From assembly GCF_036373705.1 (NCBI RefSeq), contig NC_089855.1, forward strand, positions 49,928,318 to 49,992,317: a stretch of 64,000 bases of DNA, in the 5' to 3' direction. Numbering within the stretch: position 1 is the stretch's first letter; each line of letters starts with the position of its first letter. Source of the stretch: Amia ocellicauda. Lineage: Eukaryota; Chordata; Actinopteri; Amiiformes; Amiidae. Positions 27,801 to 40,107 of this stretch are shown here, in pieces. A program made the position numbers and the translations under genes. The notes under the pieces were generated by a model that worked only from the letters and a program-made list of their open reading frames with translations, did not search any database and had not been told where the DNA came from.

Positions 27801-28910
27801 CAGTGTCTGTGTATGGGTTTCAGGATGTGTCTGAAATTTCACAAATACTTCCTTTACCTCACAACGGTACCACACAACAATTTTTAAAGACAACAACTCC
27901 TCAAACATGGCAATGTCTGAAAAGGCAACCATCTGTTGAGAGTTTAAGCCGGCCCTCTGATGAAGCATTAAAGCCTCTTGCATAGCTTGGGGTTCAGGCA
28001 TGTCGGGGGTGAGTAGTTTTATTAAACTGTAAGCAAAACAGAGCTTATTGTCCCCATTGGAACTCACCACTAATTGCCTGAGCTTGTTCCTAATTATGTC
28101 GTTCTTCAAGCATTTCGACAGTCTTCTAAGCGCCCCACCCTCAGGGTTAGGAACCACATTCATTACCAGAGACAGACTTTCATCAGCTAAGATGGATGCG
28201 TTACTTTGCAATAACGCTTCGATTTTAGCCAGAAATTCATCAACATCTAAATTATCTCCACTCAGCATTACAGATAGGTTGCTAAACAAATCATCCCCTC
28301 TGAGTTCTAACTGTACAACATCTCGAGGTCTGACCCTTTCAGCAACCTGTTCAAGCATGTTTTGCAAGGCCTCGTGTATGTTGACAAATATTTCTGCATA
28401 ATTGTCACAATTTAAAAGTTCTGCAAAATTAAAACGCTGAATCATTTCAAAATTGTTATAGGCCGGTCTATCTATAATCACGGGATCACTGGTACTTTTG
28501 GACACATCATCATTTTGAACAAAGCCTTCAACCCCTACATTCTCACAGAGCATGTCATCCACAGCCTTATCAGTCTCAGAACCCTCCACATTCCGAACAC
28601 CCCCACCGCTGACATCTACAAAACCCCCTTTTTGAGGAGGCTCATTTAAAGCCTGTAAAAGTCCTTCAAAGATATCCACCCGGTTAATGTCAAGACCCTC
28701 CTCTATAGTGACGGCTGCTTCTGCCGCCGTACTGTGTTCTAATTGTCTCAAATCATTTATAATAGGGGCAGAATTTGGTCGGGGTAGCGTCTCCAAAGCC
28801 TCCACCATTTCAAACAAATCGGGGTGAACTAGGGGTTGAACCTCTATAAGCGCTACCGTTGGGAGGTGGTTATTTAGATCATTGACCATCTGTAACAGGT
28901 CGGGGTTCAC
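24874..28910 (-). pseudogene. pPolB: Protein-primed DNA polymerase B gene, copy 2 (broken, about one break)
   Basis: It has the same gene layout as copy 1: N-terminal region, Cys/His clusters, 3'-5' exonuclease motifs FFDFE, AHNAKGYDS and YCKND, then polymerase motifs DFTSLYPYV, KLILNSLWGKFG and YHDTDSV. It is not a single open frame here. About one break is visible, consistent with a copy no longer under selection or with a sequencing error in a repeat. The gene context (ATPase downstream, small ORF upstream) is unchanged. Confidence 0.92.
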
Positions 28911-29110
28911 GGTAAGTCTGGTAATTCACATTCTATCGGTGGTGATTGGGGGTTATTTAAATCATTTATCATTTGTAATAGTTCCTGGTTCATTGGGACA
29001 TCAGAGGAGTTCACAACAGGGCCGAGGGTGTTCTCTCGGGAAGGTCTTTTTGGAGCCCTAACTTGTTCATAATCCTTTAGTTTGTGAGTTCTTTTACCAA
29101 GTCCGGACAT
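28907..29110 (-). CDS. Small ORF ahead of pPolB, copy 2 (unrecognised)
   Basis: The 67-residue protein sequence is the same as in copy 1, with a basic N-terminus and the LLQMINDLNN segment shared with the polymerase start. The A-rich leader immediately upstream (29111-29130) also contains AATAAA, which could serve the Ser/Pro-rich gene upstream. Confidence 0.5.
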   Translation of the reverse strand: MSGLGKRTHKLKDYEQVRAPKRPSRENTLGPVVNSSDVPMNQELLQMINDLNNPQSPPIECELPDLP

Positions 29111-29173
29111 TTTTTTTATTTTTTATTTTTCCAACAACCCACAATAGTAAGGCGTTTTGTATCTATTAAAACA

Positions 29174-29775
29174 TTAAATACGGTACAATTCGTTAGTAAG
29201 GGTATTAATAAGGGTGTTTTGGCTCTCTATCACAAGGTTTTGCCCCACTAACACAAGTCTTTGATTTAGTAACAAGGTATGTAGCAACTCATGCCGACCT
29301 TCAGGAAGTAGCTCCGGGGGATGGTGTCCTGGCTCAGCTGCAAAGGATGGTCGCTCCGGTAAATCTCGGTCGAAGGAGGCAGGGAGCGAGCGTATACTCA
29401 CGGACGGAGACCAAGAAGGCCTTTGCGGTGACACCCTGGCCAATCGCGGTGTACTGTTCAGCGTTTCTGTAGCCAAGAAACGGGGCTGGGGGGACGATGT
29501 TGAAACCAGTCCGTCGTTGGGTGGTGTGTCAACCCTGACTGACGGCGACCCCTGAGGTTGTTGGTTGCCTGTATTTGTTCCGCCCGACAATGCGGCGGGC
29601 TGAATCTGGATTGTTGAATTACCCCCAGAAGGCTGTGGCCTGAGTAGATGTTGGGGGATCTCCAAGACCACCGTGGAGGATCCTCTCGGTGATCTCTCCG
29701 GGGAAGATGTTTGATCCCACTTAGACGGGGTAATTGTCCTCAATAGCTCATCCACAGAATGACTATCCCAAGAGT
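29174..29775 (-). CDS. Ser/Pro-rich protein, last exon of a candidate spliced gene, copy 2
   Basis: The same low-complexity Ser/Pro/Gln-rich frame as copy 1 has a helical C-terminal tail and a few residue differences. It is bounded upstream by the same acceptor-like CCCAAG. No domain is recognised. Confidence 0.55.
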
Positions 29776-30443
29776 CTTGGGAAGAATAAAAATATACATT
29801 ACATTTACATCTTTAAACGGCGACAGAAATCAAACTTAAAACAACATGTCCAGGACCTTCAAAACCTTTAGCTTTTTTAGACCTTTGAAAATAGGCTTAG
29901 ACATTCACTACAACGCCTTATTATTTACAGACAATATATTTATTAGGACTTGATAATAAATGTAAAACAGAGAAGCCTCTGTAAATAAACTGTTTCTTAA
30001 ATGTAATATTGTTAATAAAACACTTTTTATACACACACACACCACATTTCATTTTTAAACGAACCTTCCAAGTGTAAACGCTTCCTGATCCCGGGACTTC
30101 CTGTTTCACAAACGTTTTCACGATCTGTTTAAATATTAAATACAATGAACACCTTCAAGCCTTTTCCTACAGCCACTTTAAAACAGAAGTATAATTGCGG
30201 GAGATAAGCCAAACAACTTACTAAAACCTTTCGGACAGCTTTACTTCCTAACCAGACGGTCGGGCAATCGGTCATTTCTAAACACATGCCCCAGAAACAA
30301 GCCTAGACCTGTCCGGACTTCTAAAGATCTTTCCCAGAACCCCCAAGACCTACAGGAAATGGGCACCCCTCGCTTAAATATTAGCCCTCAACGGGCAAAC
30401 AAAACCCTTTTAAAAACATTAAAGTTTGAAAGATCTTACTTAC
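29776..30443 (-). other. Intron-like stretch of the candidate spliced gene, copy 2
   Basis: This is the counterpart of 6153-6822. It contains no supported gene, a short CA repeat at about 30032-30042, and the same two weak exon-like islands. Confidence 0.35.
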
Positions 30444-31209
30444 CTCCAAAGAATATTCGTTTCTTATGTTTTTCAGCTGGTTTAGCTTTTTGCACTTCTG
30501 TGAAGGTAAGAGACATGTTTAACCTTTAACCACCCCGCTTTATAAAAAGCTTTAACCTCTTACAAGCGGCAGATATATACTCACCGCTATCAGATACAGG
30601 GGCTGACGGCCTTTCAGATTCTTGAAAGGTTACGGTTCTCGAAGGTAAAACTAAACAAGCCCTCGCTGTGGAAGGCCTTTCGTTGTCTCGAACCACGTTT
30701 CTTAATACTGTTAGAAAGGATATTTTTTTAAATTAACAAGACGGGCCTCAAACATCTTACAGAAACGTTATACAAACAAACAGGGGTTTAGTTCTTACCC
30801 GGTCGGCAGACAGCCTGTCTAGGGACAACCACTTCTCTTGGTTGATCCTCGGAGACATTAATCACAGGCCTTTCGATAGTTTCTGTGTAATTAAAGAGAC
30901 CGCCATTAATATATATTAAAACGTTTTCATAACTCTAATGAGCCGCTTCAAAACACAACCACACACCCATACTTAAGAACCCTTGAGCGCAAACACAAAA
31001 ATCGTACCGTCGTTGTTCCAGATGATCTCCTCAGCGTTGGGAATTAACTCCTGTTGACTGGCTGAAAAATAATTTTACAGAACTTAAAACAGATGTTATA
31101 ACCTTATTTACAATACATGCCCACAACCCGCTCTGAGTCAATGAAAATAATCTGAAGACTTACCTAAAAACTCGTTTAAATCGAAGTCGTTGATGTTGTT
31201 TCCGGACAT
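30444..31209 (-). other. Exon-like segments of the candidate spliced gene, copy 2
   Basis: The segments correspond to those of copy 1 at an offset of 23,621 bp: 31164-31209 (with ATG at its start), 31008-31061, 30799-30882, 30585-30707 and 30444-30497. Preservation of position and length supports a real multi-exon gene of this Polinton family. Confidence 0.55.
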
Positions 31210-31274
31210 TGTTGATCTTTAGGCTTAAATCGAAAGGTCAGTATGAGTCTGTCGAGCTGAAGACCAGACCTTCA

Positions 31275-31282
31275 TACTTATA
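31275..31282 (-). promoter_or_regulatory. TATA box of the candidate spliced gene, copy 2
   Basis: TATAAGTA on the minus strand is 66 bp ahead of the ATG at 31209, as in copy 1. Confidence 0.5.
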
Positions 31283-32191
31283 CTGATGGCCGGATGCCGG
31301 ATCTGCTTGTAAGGCATTGTTCTGGGCTGGCCTTTGTGCCGTCCTGTTACCAATTAACATATCAAAACCAACCAATAAAATGACCCTGCATCAATTTCAA
31401 ATAGAAACCAAGATGGCGACGATCTCTCTCCTCTCTACTCTAAACTTTTATTAGAACCTTTTGGTCTCTCAAAAAAACATTTTTAAGCATCAAGACCTAT
31501 AGTCAATAAACACTAAGAATATTTCAGGCCTTTATACGCGCTAAAAAACAACCTGAGCCAAGAAAATAACTATAAAGATCTAAAATAAGTAGCGCTTTTA
31601 CAGTGATTTTTTTTTTTTTTTAATAGCGATGCTTTGTTTGGTATTAAACAAGTCACAAACTACTCAGAACAGCGTTTATCCCCACAAAAGAGATATTTGG
31701 GTTTATTTTACAAAGCTTATAAATTATATAGTTTAAAAGTATTCTGAATGTTTTGAGACCACACGCCATGCCTACGTTTGTCTGAGCCCACCCCCGTCCC
31801 CCGTGGTGTGAGTGATTTAGCCTTGAGTGTTGTGATCTATTTAGCATTGAGTGATCAGTTGTTTTTATTTTTTAAATGATTCCTTATCATCAGGGATTGA
31901 GCCTGCTAAAATACCTTAAAAACATATCCTTATCTTAAGTCTAACTCTTATGAGCTTTAAGACCCTAGAATGTATTTAAGTAAAACGAATGAACACATTA
32001 TGTGTGAGATAAAATATAACCACAGCTTTTTTTTTTTTTTTTTTTTTTTTACAAAAACAATTAACCTATACCGACAAACACCCACACACACACACACTCT
32101 CTTTTTTTAAATTTTATTTTTAATTAAATTTGAGGGGAGAGACAGAGCCATATACATTGGGGTTAACATAAGTACCCTATGCAAAACAGGA
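31283..32191. other. A/T-rich noncoding stretch of the Polinton right arm, copy 2
   Basis: It contains T runs at about 31607-31621 and 32027-32050 and a CA repeat at about 32081-32097. Apart from small length changes in these runs it matches copy 1. No gene is supported. Confidence 0.5.
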
Positions 32192-32501
32192 ATTGTTAGG
32201 ACCTGTGACCATTACAGACAACAGAACTTGTTGATCTTATAAAATGATTGGGCGAGAGAGAGAGATATAGAGACAGACAGAGACAGAGCCAGTGTGAATA
32301 TGATAAACGCACTATTCAAAATGGCATTGTTAAGACCTGGGACCATTACAGACAACAGAACTTGTTGATCTTATAAAATGCTTGGGCGAGAGAGACAGAG
32401 AGAGAGAGACAGACAGAGACAGAGACAGAGACAGTGTGAATATGATAAACGCACTATTCAAAATGGCATTGTTAAGACCTGGGCCCCTTACATGTATATT
32501 T
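32192..32501. repeat. Tandem repeat, about 2.3 copies of a ~135-bp GA-rich unit, copy 2
   Basis: This is the counterpart of 8571-8880, with the same number of units and no sign of expansion between copies. Confidence 0.8.
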
Positions 32502-32583
32502 AAAAAAGACCCCCAACCACTACAGGAAGACCCGACCCATTCACACTCTACAGTTGACCAACAAGAACAACAAGAACAACCGA

Positions 32584-32764
32584 TTATGGGTGGCCTTGTT
32601 GTTCAGGGTTTTAGGGGTGTACACTTTCTGACGGATATGACGTAGGAATAATTAAGGAAATAACTCTAAAATCACGCCCCCCAATAATGACGTAGGAATA
32701 TTAATAAGCTTAGGGCATACGTCATAACAAAATAGGCCGCGCCCAAAAAACCCTACTATCTACT
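32584..32764 (-). repeat. Right terminal inverted repeat, Polinton copy 2
   Basis: This 181-bp repeat is the inverse of the left end, finishing CTATCTACT. It has three TGACGTA boxes. Confidence 0.96.
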
Positions 32765-32770
32765 CCTGTG
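32765..32770 (+). repeat. Target site duplication CCTGTG, right side of copy 2
   Basis: It matches 16184-16189 exactly and leads into TGGTGCATTTTCTC, the continuation of the tRNA unit. Confidence 0.95.
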
Positions 32771-33060
32771 TGGTGCATTTTCTCTCTCTCTATCTGTGAT
32801 TAAATCCTTACTTATATACATATGTCCATGAACGTTTCTGGAGCTCATGTACATCACATCACACGACGGGCCGTGATCTTTTCGGTCACTTTGAAAGTTT
32901 TGCTCATGACAATCCTTTTCTATTGCGGCACGATGGCTGCCACCGAGGAAGGAAAGTCGTCCGCAGTTGGCTGCAAGCTTGCCTGAAGCGCAGGAAAGGA
33001 CTTACTCGCGACGTGCCACTTAAAGACTGAAGAAGTGGGGGTCGGCCTCACCGAGAGCCC

Positions 33061-34967
33061 TGAGGATTAGCTCACGTGGTAGAGCGCTCGCTTAGCATTG
33101 TAGCGTTATGTTGGGTGTATTTGGATAAGAGCATTTGGGCTCTGAGCTGAAGCACTGATCTAAAGAAAACCTCTCCCCCCCAAAGTTATCAGATTCCCTT
33201 AGCTCATCAGCTTGGAACTGGTTTGCATCAAAGTGACAGTTTTGGGGAGGATGGCACCAAGAAGAGGCCAAATAGTTTGGAATTCTGCTATGAGATGTCT
33301 GGACAAAGGGGCCTGTAGGTGATAAAAACTCTTTGAAGTGGACGAGAGCCGAAATCCCGACATAGAGCTACGAACCCAGGCCAACCGGCATTTCCAAAAG
33401 ATGGCATGGATTGACATCAGTCATAAATCAAGCCCCCCTCCAATAGGACACTGGGGGCTGAAACCGAAATCCAATCTCAAAAACTCAAGAACCAATCACC
33501 TCTTGATCTGACAGACTATAAGGAACAGCGGACAGTCTTTATCGCTCTCTCTCACCTGAACCAGTAACTCGCTGCCACAGCTCAACCTGTAGCTCTGTTG
33601 CCAGAACCGGAACCAGAAACCAACTAAGTCTTTGCCGGCAACAGAAGAGTTAAACTGGGAGAAGGAGATTGAGCCGTACGAAGAATTCTTTTAAAGGACT
33701 TTATTAAATAAAGAACTTTACAGACTGCGCTGCCCGCCTGTGCCCACCTGATCAGTGGAGTTTTACAGCTGGACAATTGACTAAGTCGACTGTATACGAA
33801 AGTGTCAGTCATTTAAATAGCTATTTGAGTCTTAAGAAACTTGACCCTTGGAACAAACACAGCCCTGCTTTCCTCAAAGACTTTGTCTTCAAATAAGTAC
33901 GGTGAGAGACCCTGCTTGCCAAGAAGATTTTGTGCACAACCTTGGAGCCTTCAAACCAGTGGAAAATCTGTTTGGAAACGACTCTACTTTCGCGAAACCC
34001 CAACTTCCAGGTGTATCGACTGAGTGGAAGTTCTTGGACAAAGCCGAACCGGACTGCCTTTGTTCCAAACCACACGGACCTCGTGCCGTGTGCTGTTATC
34101 TGAGCCCGAAGCCAGAGAGGCCTCTCTGCGACGAAGTTCAGATAAGTTTAACAGTTTGGAGTTCATGATTCATGACATTTGAGAAATCAATTAGAAATGT
34201 TAATCTGTGATTCATAACTCTAGAATGTGTAATATCATTTAGTTTTCTTAAATATAAATGTGTGTTGCATTAAACTGTTTTGTTGATAATTTTAGAAATA
34301 AAATCTGTCAACGCCGAGAAATATCTTCTCATTCCTGTTTAACTGTTTAGTCTGAAATTGACACAAGTTAATAGACATTAGATTATTGGTGGCCCTGCCT
34401 ATCCTTAATCATTGAATAATAATCAGTTAAGGGAAATTGTGGTAACAAGTAATGATAGGATCTTTCTCGGCACCTAAACGTGAATGAGACTGATATATAT
34501 ATAACGATAAGTTACCTGACATAAATACTAACCTGCGTAGTTATTTAATGTCTGACTAATAATACTAACGAGAGACTCACCTTCGTCTTACTAACCGGTA
34601 TTGTAGTCAATGTGTTTATAACCTTTTTTATTTAACGATTTGTGTTATCATATGTGATCCCATGGTCTTTGATTTGGTCACGGAAGTGATTTGTCTTCGA
34701 TTTGTTGATCTAGAGTTGAATTGTAATTAGTTTTTCCCTTTTGTATAATTAGTGTAGTGCTACATTTAGTCTTTGTTTTGAATACATTTGACAATTTATA
34801 TCTTTGGAATTGGTGTCTGCGTCCAATTATTACAGAAATTGAGTTCTACAAGATTCCAGGATTCGTGATAAGGTGATACTATAAATTCACTTCTTTAATT
34901 GAAATGTATAAGTGTACCTTACGCTACAGCATGCGAGAGGCAGCGGGATCGATGCCCGCATTCTCCA
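33061..34967 (+). pseudogene. tRNA-Ala(AGC) split by an insertion, unit 3
   Basis: 5' half 33061-33098, 3' half 34933-34967, with GCAT duplicated around the insert. Confidence 0.86.
33099..34928 (+). mobile_element. Solo-LTR-like insertion inside tRNA-Ala, unit 3
   Basis: 1830 bp, TGTAGCG...CGCTACA, GCAT flanks; same insertion as in unit 1. Confidence 0.6.
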
Positions 34968-35981
34968 AGGCCTCAGGCGCTCGTGCCCCGGTTTCGGGGG
35001 AGAGTCGCTCACTTTTCTTGCCGCAGACACAGGCGCAAGGCATTGCCTGTTTGCCGTAAGGTTATCAGACACAACGCGCCGGCGACGGCTGCAGCATTAG
35101 CACGCCGGCTGGCCCTTCCGAAGTTCCCCAAAAACGACCGAGATGCCGCTTCGACGTCGTAACCCCAGGAACGACCGCAAAGGCACTCCAACCCTCAATC
35201 TTCCGATCCGAAGTCAGACCGAAGAGACTGTATGATGTTTTAGATTAAAGATAGTATGCAGACCGAGCAAGTTAGATTTATCGAGCTAGCAAACAGCCAT
35301 TGAGGCACCTGTTCGGGACGTACCCTGTAGACATTCCTGTCAACGATAAAAGGATCAAACGGTGGAGAAAAAGCCCGCAGGATGTTTGTCAAAACTCTGT
35401 TTGTGGACTGAATGGCTTTCCCAGATTGGCAGGGACTGTTTTTGGTATTGACTGAGGGACAGTTGTAAAAGACAACCTCTCACCGGACCTCTGGCATACA
35501 CCAAAGAAAGCCACCCCACCTCTCCCCCGGATCTCACAAAACACAATCCCCCCCGCCCCCAGGGAAGACAGACCGCAATCGGACTCGGGCTTGCACCTTT
35601 TGATTGGATGAACGGCCGCAAACATTCTATGTCATTTTCTTTTAAAGCTTCACTCGTGCTTGTAAAAAACCGAGGTCTCACTGAAAGAATGCCCTGACGT
35701 GGTTGCTTCCAAGCTAGCTGGTTTACAAAGTTCCTTTTCGCTTTAACGATGATTTCCAAGAAGGGAAATAATCTATCTGTAATCTGTCAACACAGGCACC
35801 TTCTTCTCCGTTAAGCCACGCGGTCACCACCAGGAAGATGAACGCACCAGGCCGACCCGGAGTTTTCACCAATTCGTCTCCAAGCCTCCCAAGAGGGAAC
35901 ATAAACAGGCCTTATTCGCAGACAAAGGCCCTCAGGCAGGGAGACCACCGGGTCACCGCTGCTGCCCCTGCCAAGGGCCCC

Positions 35982-36053
35982 AGGTCCCACCGAGACTTGA
36001 ACTCGGATCGCTGGATTCAGAGTCCAGAGTGCTAACCATTACACCATGGAGCC
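35982..36053 (-). tRNA. tRNA-Gln(CTG), unit 3
   Basis: The acceptor starts GGCTCCA, so pair 3:70 becomes C-A. The other stems pair and anticodon CTG is kept. It may be weakened. Confidence 0.8.
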
Positions 36054-36188
36054 AAGCCCACTGCCCACCTCTTGCCCGTGATGAAGGTTTGTGTTCTACG
36101 CACACGTCTCGCTCTGTCGCACGGCCAAGTCCAGAGTGAGCCAAGTTGCGCCCAGAGTGCTGCGTGTGGCGGGTCACTTCCGGAGCTG

Positions 36189-36260
36189 TCCCTGGTGGTC
36201 TAGTGGTCAGGATTCGACGATCTCACCGCCGCGGCCCGGGTTCGATTCCCGGTCAGGGAA
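36189..36260 (+). tRNA. tRNA-Glu(CTC), unit 3, anticodon arm altered
   Basis: The anticodon arm is CGACG-ATCTCAC-CGCCG, giving an A-C mismatch at 29:41 and A at position 32. It is probably a weak or dead copy. Confidence 0.75.
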
Positions 36261-36584
36261 GGTGGATCTGTTGCTCTTCCCCTAGGACCTGTATGGTGCA
36301 TTTTCTCTCTCTCTATCTGTGATTAAATCCTTACCTATATACATATGTCCATGAACGTTTCTGGTAACTCATGTAAATCACATCACACGACGGGCAGTCA
36401 TCTTTTCGGTCACTTTGAAAGTTTTGCTCATGACAATCCTTTTCTATTGCGGCACGATGGCTGCCACCGATGAAGGAAAATCGTCCGCAGTTGGCTGCAA
36501 GCTTGCCTGAAGCGCAGGAAAGGACTTACTCGCGACGTGCCATTTAAAGACTGAAGAAGTGGGGGTCGGCCTCACCGAGAGCCC

Positions 36585-38491
36585 TGAGGATTAGCTCACG
36601 TGGTAGAGCGCTCGCTTAGCATTGTAGCGTTATGTTGGGTGTATTTGGATAAGAGTATCTGGGCTCTGAGCTGAAGCACTGATCTAAAGAAAACCTCTCC
36701 CCCCGAAAGTTATCAGATTCCCTTAGCTCATCAGCTTGGAACTGGTTTGCATCAAAGTGACAGTTTTGGGGAGGATGGCACCAAGAAGAGGCCAAATAGT
36801 TTGGAATTCTGCTATGAGATGTCTGGAGAAAGGGGCCTGTAGGTGATAAAAACTCATTGAAGTGGACGAGAGCTGAAATCCCGACATAGAGCTACGAACC
36901 CAGGCCAACCGGCATTTCCAAAAGATGGCATGGATTGACATCAGTCATAAATCAAGCCCCCCTCCAATAGGACACTGGGGGCTGAAACCGAAATCCAATC
37001 TCAAAAACTCAAGAACCAATCACCTCTTGATCTGACAGACTATAAGGAACAGCGGGCAGTCTTTCTCGCTCTCTCTCACCTGAACCAGTAACTCGCTGCC
37101 ACAGCTCAACCTGTAGCTCTGTTGCCAGAACCGGAACCAGAAACCAACTAAGTCTTTGCCGGCAACAGAAGAGTTAAACTGGGAGAAGGAGATTGAGCCG
37201 TACGAAGAATTCTTTTAAAGGACTTTATTAAATAAAGAACTTTACAGACTGCGCTGCCCGCCTGTGCCCACCTGATCAGTGGAGTTTTACAGCTGGACAA
37301 TTGACTAAGTCGACTGTATACGAAAGTGTCAGTCATTTAAATAGCTATTTGAGTCTTAAGAAACTTGACCCTTGGAACAAACATGGCCCTGCTTTCCTCA
37401 AAGACTTTGTCTTCAAATAAGTACGGTGAGAGACCCTGCTTGCCAAGAAGATTTTGTGCACAACCTTGGAGCCTTCAAACCAGTGGAAAATCTGTTTGGA
37501 AACGACTCTACTTTCGCGAAACCCCAACTTCCAGGTGTATCGACTGAGTGGAAGTTCTTGGACAAAGCCGAACCGGACTGCCTTTGTTCCAAACCACACG
37601 GACCTCGTGCCGTGTGCTGTTATCTGAGCCCGAAGCCAGAGAGGCCTCTCTGCGACGAAGTTCAGATAAGTTTAACAGTTTGGAGTTCATGATTCATGAC
37701 ATTTGAGAAATCAATTAGAAATGTTAATCTGTGATTCATAACTCTAGAATGTGTAATATCATTTAGTTTTCTTAAATATAAATGTGTGTTGCATTAAACT
37801 GTTTTGTTGATCATTTTAGAAATAAAATCTGTCAACGCCGAGAAATATCTTCTCATTCCTGTTTAACTGTTTAGTCTGAAATTGACACAAGTTAATAGAC
37901 ATTAGATTATTGGTGGCCCTGCCTATCCTTAATCATTGAATAATAATCAGTTAAGGGAAATTGTGGTAACAAGTAATGATAGGATCTTTCTCGGCACCTA
38001 AACGTGAATGAGACTGATATATATATAACGATAAGTTACCTGACATAAATACTAACCTGCGTAGTTATTTAATGTCTGACTAATAATACTAACGAGAGAC
38101 TCACCTTCGTCTTACTAACCGGTATTGTAGTCAATGTGTTTATAACCTTTTTTATTTAACGATTTGTGTTATCATATGTGATCCCATGGTCTTTGATTTG
38201 GTCACGGAAGTGATTTGTCTTCGATTTGTTGATCTAGAGTTGAATTGTAATTAGTTTTTCCCTTTTGTATAATTAGTGTAGTGCTACATTTAGTCTTTGT
38301 TTTGAATACATTTGACAATTTATATCTTTGGAATTGGTGTCTGCGTCCAATTATTACAGAAATTGAGTTCTACAAGATTCCAGGATTCGTGATAAGGTGA
38401 TACTATAAATTCACTTCTTTAATTGAAATGTATAAGTGTACCTTACGCTACAGCATGCGAGAGGCAGCGGGATCGATGCCCGCATTCTCCA
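36585..38491 (+). pseudogene. tRNA-Ala(AGC) split by an insertion, unit 4
   Basis: 5' half 36585-36622, 3' half 38457-38491, GCAT duplicated. Confidence 0.86.
36623..38452 (+). mobile_element. Solo-LTR-like insertion inside tRNA-Ala, unit 4
   Basis: 1830 bp, same element and same insertion point as the other units. Confidence 0.6.
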
Positions 38492-39505
38492 AGGCCTCAG
38501 GCGCTCGTGCCCCGGTTTCGGGGGAGAGTCGCTCACTTTTCTTGCCGCAGACACAGGCGCAAGGCATTGCCTGTTTGCCGTAAGGTTATCAGACACAACG
38601 CGCCGGCGACGGCTGCAGCATTAGCACGCCGGCTGGCCCTTCCGAAGTTCCCCAAAAACGACCGAGATGCCGCTTCGACGTCGTAACCCCAGGAACGACC
38701 GCAAAGGCACTCCAACCCTCAATCTTCCGATCCGAAGTCAGACCGAAGAGACTGTATGATGTTTTAGATTAAAGATAGTATGCAGACCGAGCAAGTTAGA
38801 TTTATCGAGCTAGCAAACAGCCATTGAGGCACCTGTTCGGGACGTACCCTGTAGACATTCCTGTCAACGATAAAAGGATCAAACGGTGGAGAAAAAGCCC
38901 GCAGGATGTTTGTCAAAACTCTGTTTGTGGACTGAATGGCTTTCCCAGATTGGCAGGGACTGTTTTTGGTATTGACTGAGGGACAGTTGTAAAAGACAAC
39001 CTCTCACCGGACCTCTGGCATACACCAAAGAAAGCCACCCCACCTCTCCCCCGGATCTCACAAAACACAATCCCCCCCGCCCCCAGGGAAGACAGACCGC
39101 AATCGGACTCGGGCTTGCACCTTTTGATTGGATGAACGGCCGCAAACATTCTATGTCATTTTCTTTTAAAGCTTCACTCGTGCTTGTAAAAAACCGAGGT
39201 CTCACTGAAAGAATGCCCTGACGTGGTTGCTTCCAAGCTAGCTGGTTTACAAAGTTCCTTTTCGCTTTAACGATGATTTCCAAGAAGGGAAATAATCTAT
39301 CTGTAATCTGTCAACACAGGCACCTTCTTCTCCGTTAAGCCACGCGGTCACCACCAGGAAGATGAACACACCAGGCCGACCCGGAGTTTTCACCAATTCG
39401 TCTCCAAGCCTCCCAAGAGGGAACATAAACAGGCCTTATTCGCAGACACAGGCCCTCAGGCAGGGAGACCACCGGGTCACCGCTGCTGCCCCTGCCAAGG
39501 GCCCC

Positions 39506-39577
39506 AGGTCCCACCGAGACTTGAACTCGGATCGCTGGATTCAGAGTCCAGAGTGCTAACCATTACACCATGGAACC
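39506..39577 (-). tRNA. tRNA-Gln(CTG), unit 4
   Basis: All stems pair as in unit 1; anticodon CTG. Confidence 0.93.
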
Positions 39578-39712
39578 AAGCCCACTGCCCACCTCTTGCC
39601 CGTGATGAAGGTTTGTGTTCTACGCACACGTCTCGCTCTGTCGCACGGCCAAGTCCAGAGTGAGCCAAGTTGCGCCCAGAGTGCTGCGTGTGGCGGGTCA
39701 CTTCCGGAGCTG

Positions 39713-39784
39713 TCCCTGGTGGTCTAGTGGTCAGGATTCGACGCTCTCACCGCCGCGGCCCGGGTTCGATTCCCGGTCAGGGAA
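39713..39784 (+). tRNA. tRNA-Glu(CTC), unit 4, anticodon stem mismatch
   Basis: The anticodon stem CGACG/CGCCG has an A-C mismatch at 29:41, shared with unit 3, so the two units have a common recent ancestor. Anticodon CTC is kept. Confidence 0.8.
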
Positions 39785-40107
39785 GGTGGATCTGTTGCTC
39801 TTCCCCTAGGACCTGTATGGTGCATTTTCTCTCTCTCTATCTGTGATTAAATCCTTACCTATATACATATGTCCATGAACGTTTCTGGTGCTCATGTAAA
39901 TCACATCACACGACGGGCCGTGATCTTTTCGGTCACTTTGAAAGTTTTGCTCATGACAATCCTTTTCTATTGCGGCACGATGGCTGCCACCGAGGAAGGA
40001 AAGTCGTCCGCAGTTGGCTGCAAGCTTGCCTGAAGCGCAGGAAAGGACTTACTCGCGACGTGCCACTTAAAGACTGAAGAAGTGGGGGTCGGCCTCACCG
40101 AGAGCCC

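Larger units (their letters stand above)
16190..32764 (+). mobile_element. Polinton/Maverick copy 2, end to end (16,575 bp)
   Basis: Both inverted ends and both copies of the 6-bp duplication are present, so the limits are exact. The plus-strand arm carries accessory ORFs, a Bcl-2-like ORF, integrase, penton, core-like protein, major capsid and protease. The minus-strand arm carries the spliced-gene candidate, a small ORF, PolB, packaging ATPase and two conserved small genes. The gene set is that of an animal Polinton, also called adintovirus-like. It looks nearly whole, with about one break in its genes. Near identity with the other copies points to youth or recent homogenisation. Confidence 0.98.
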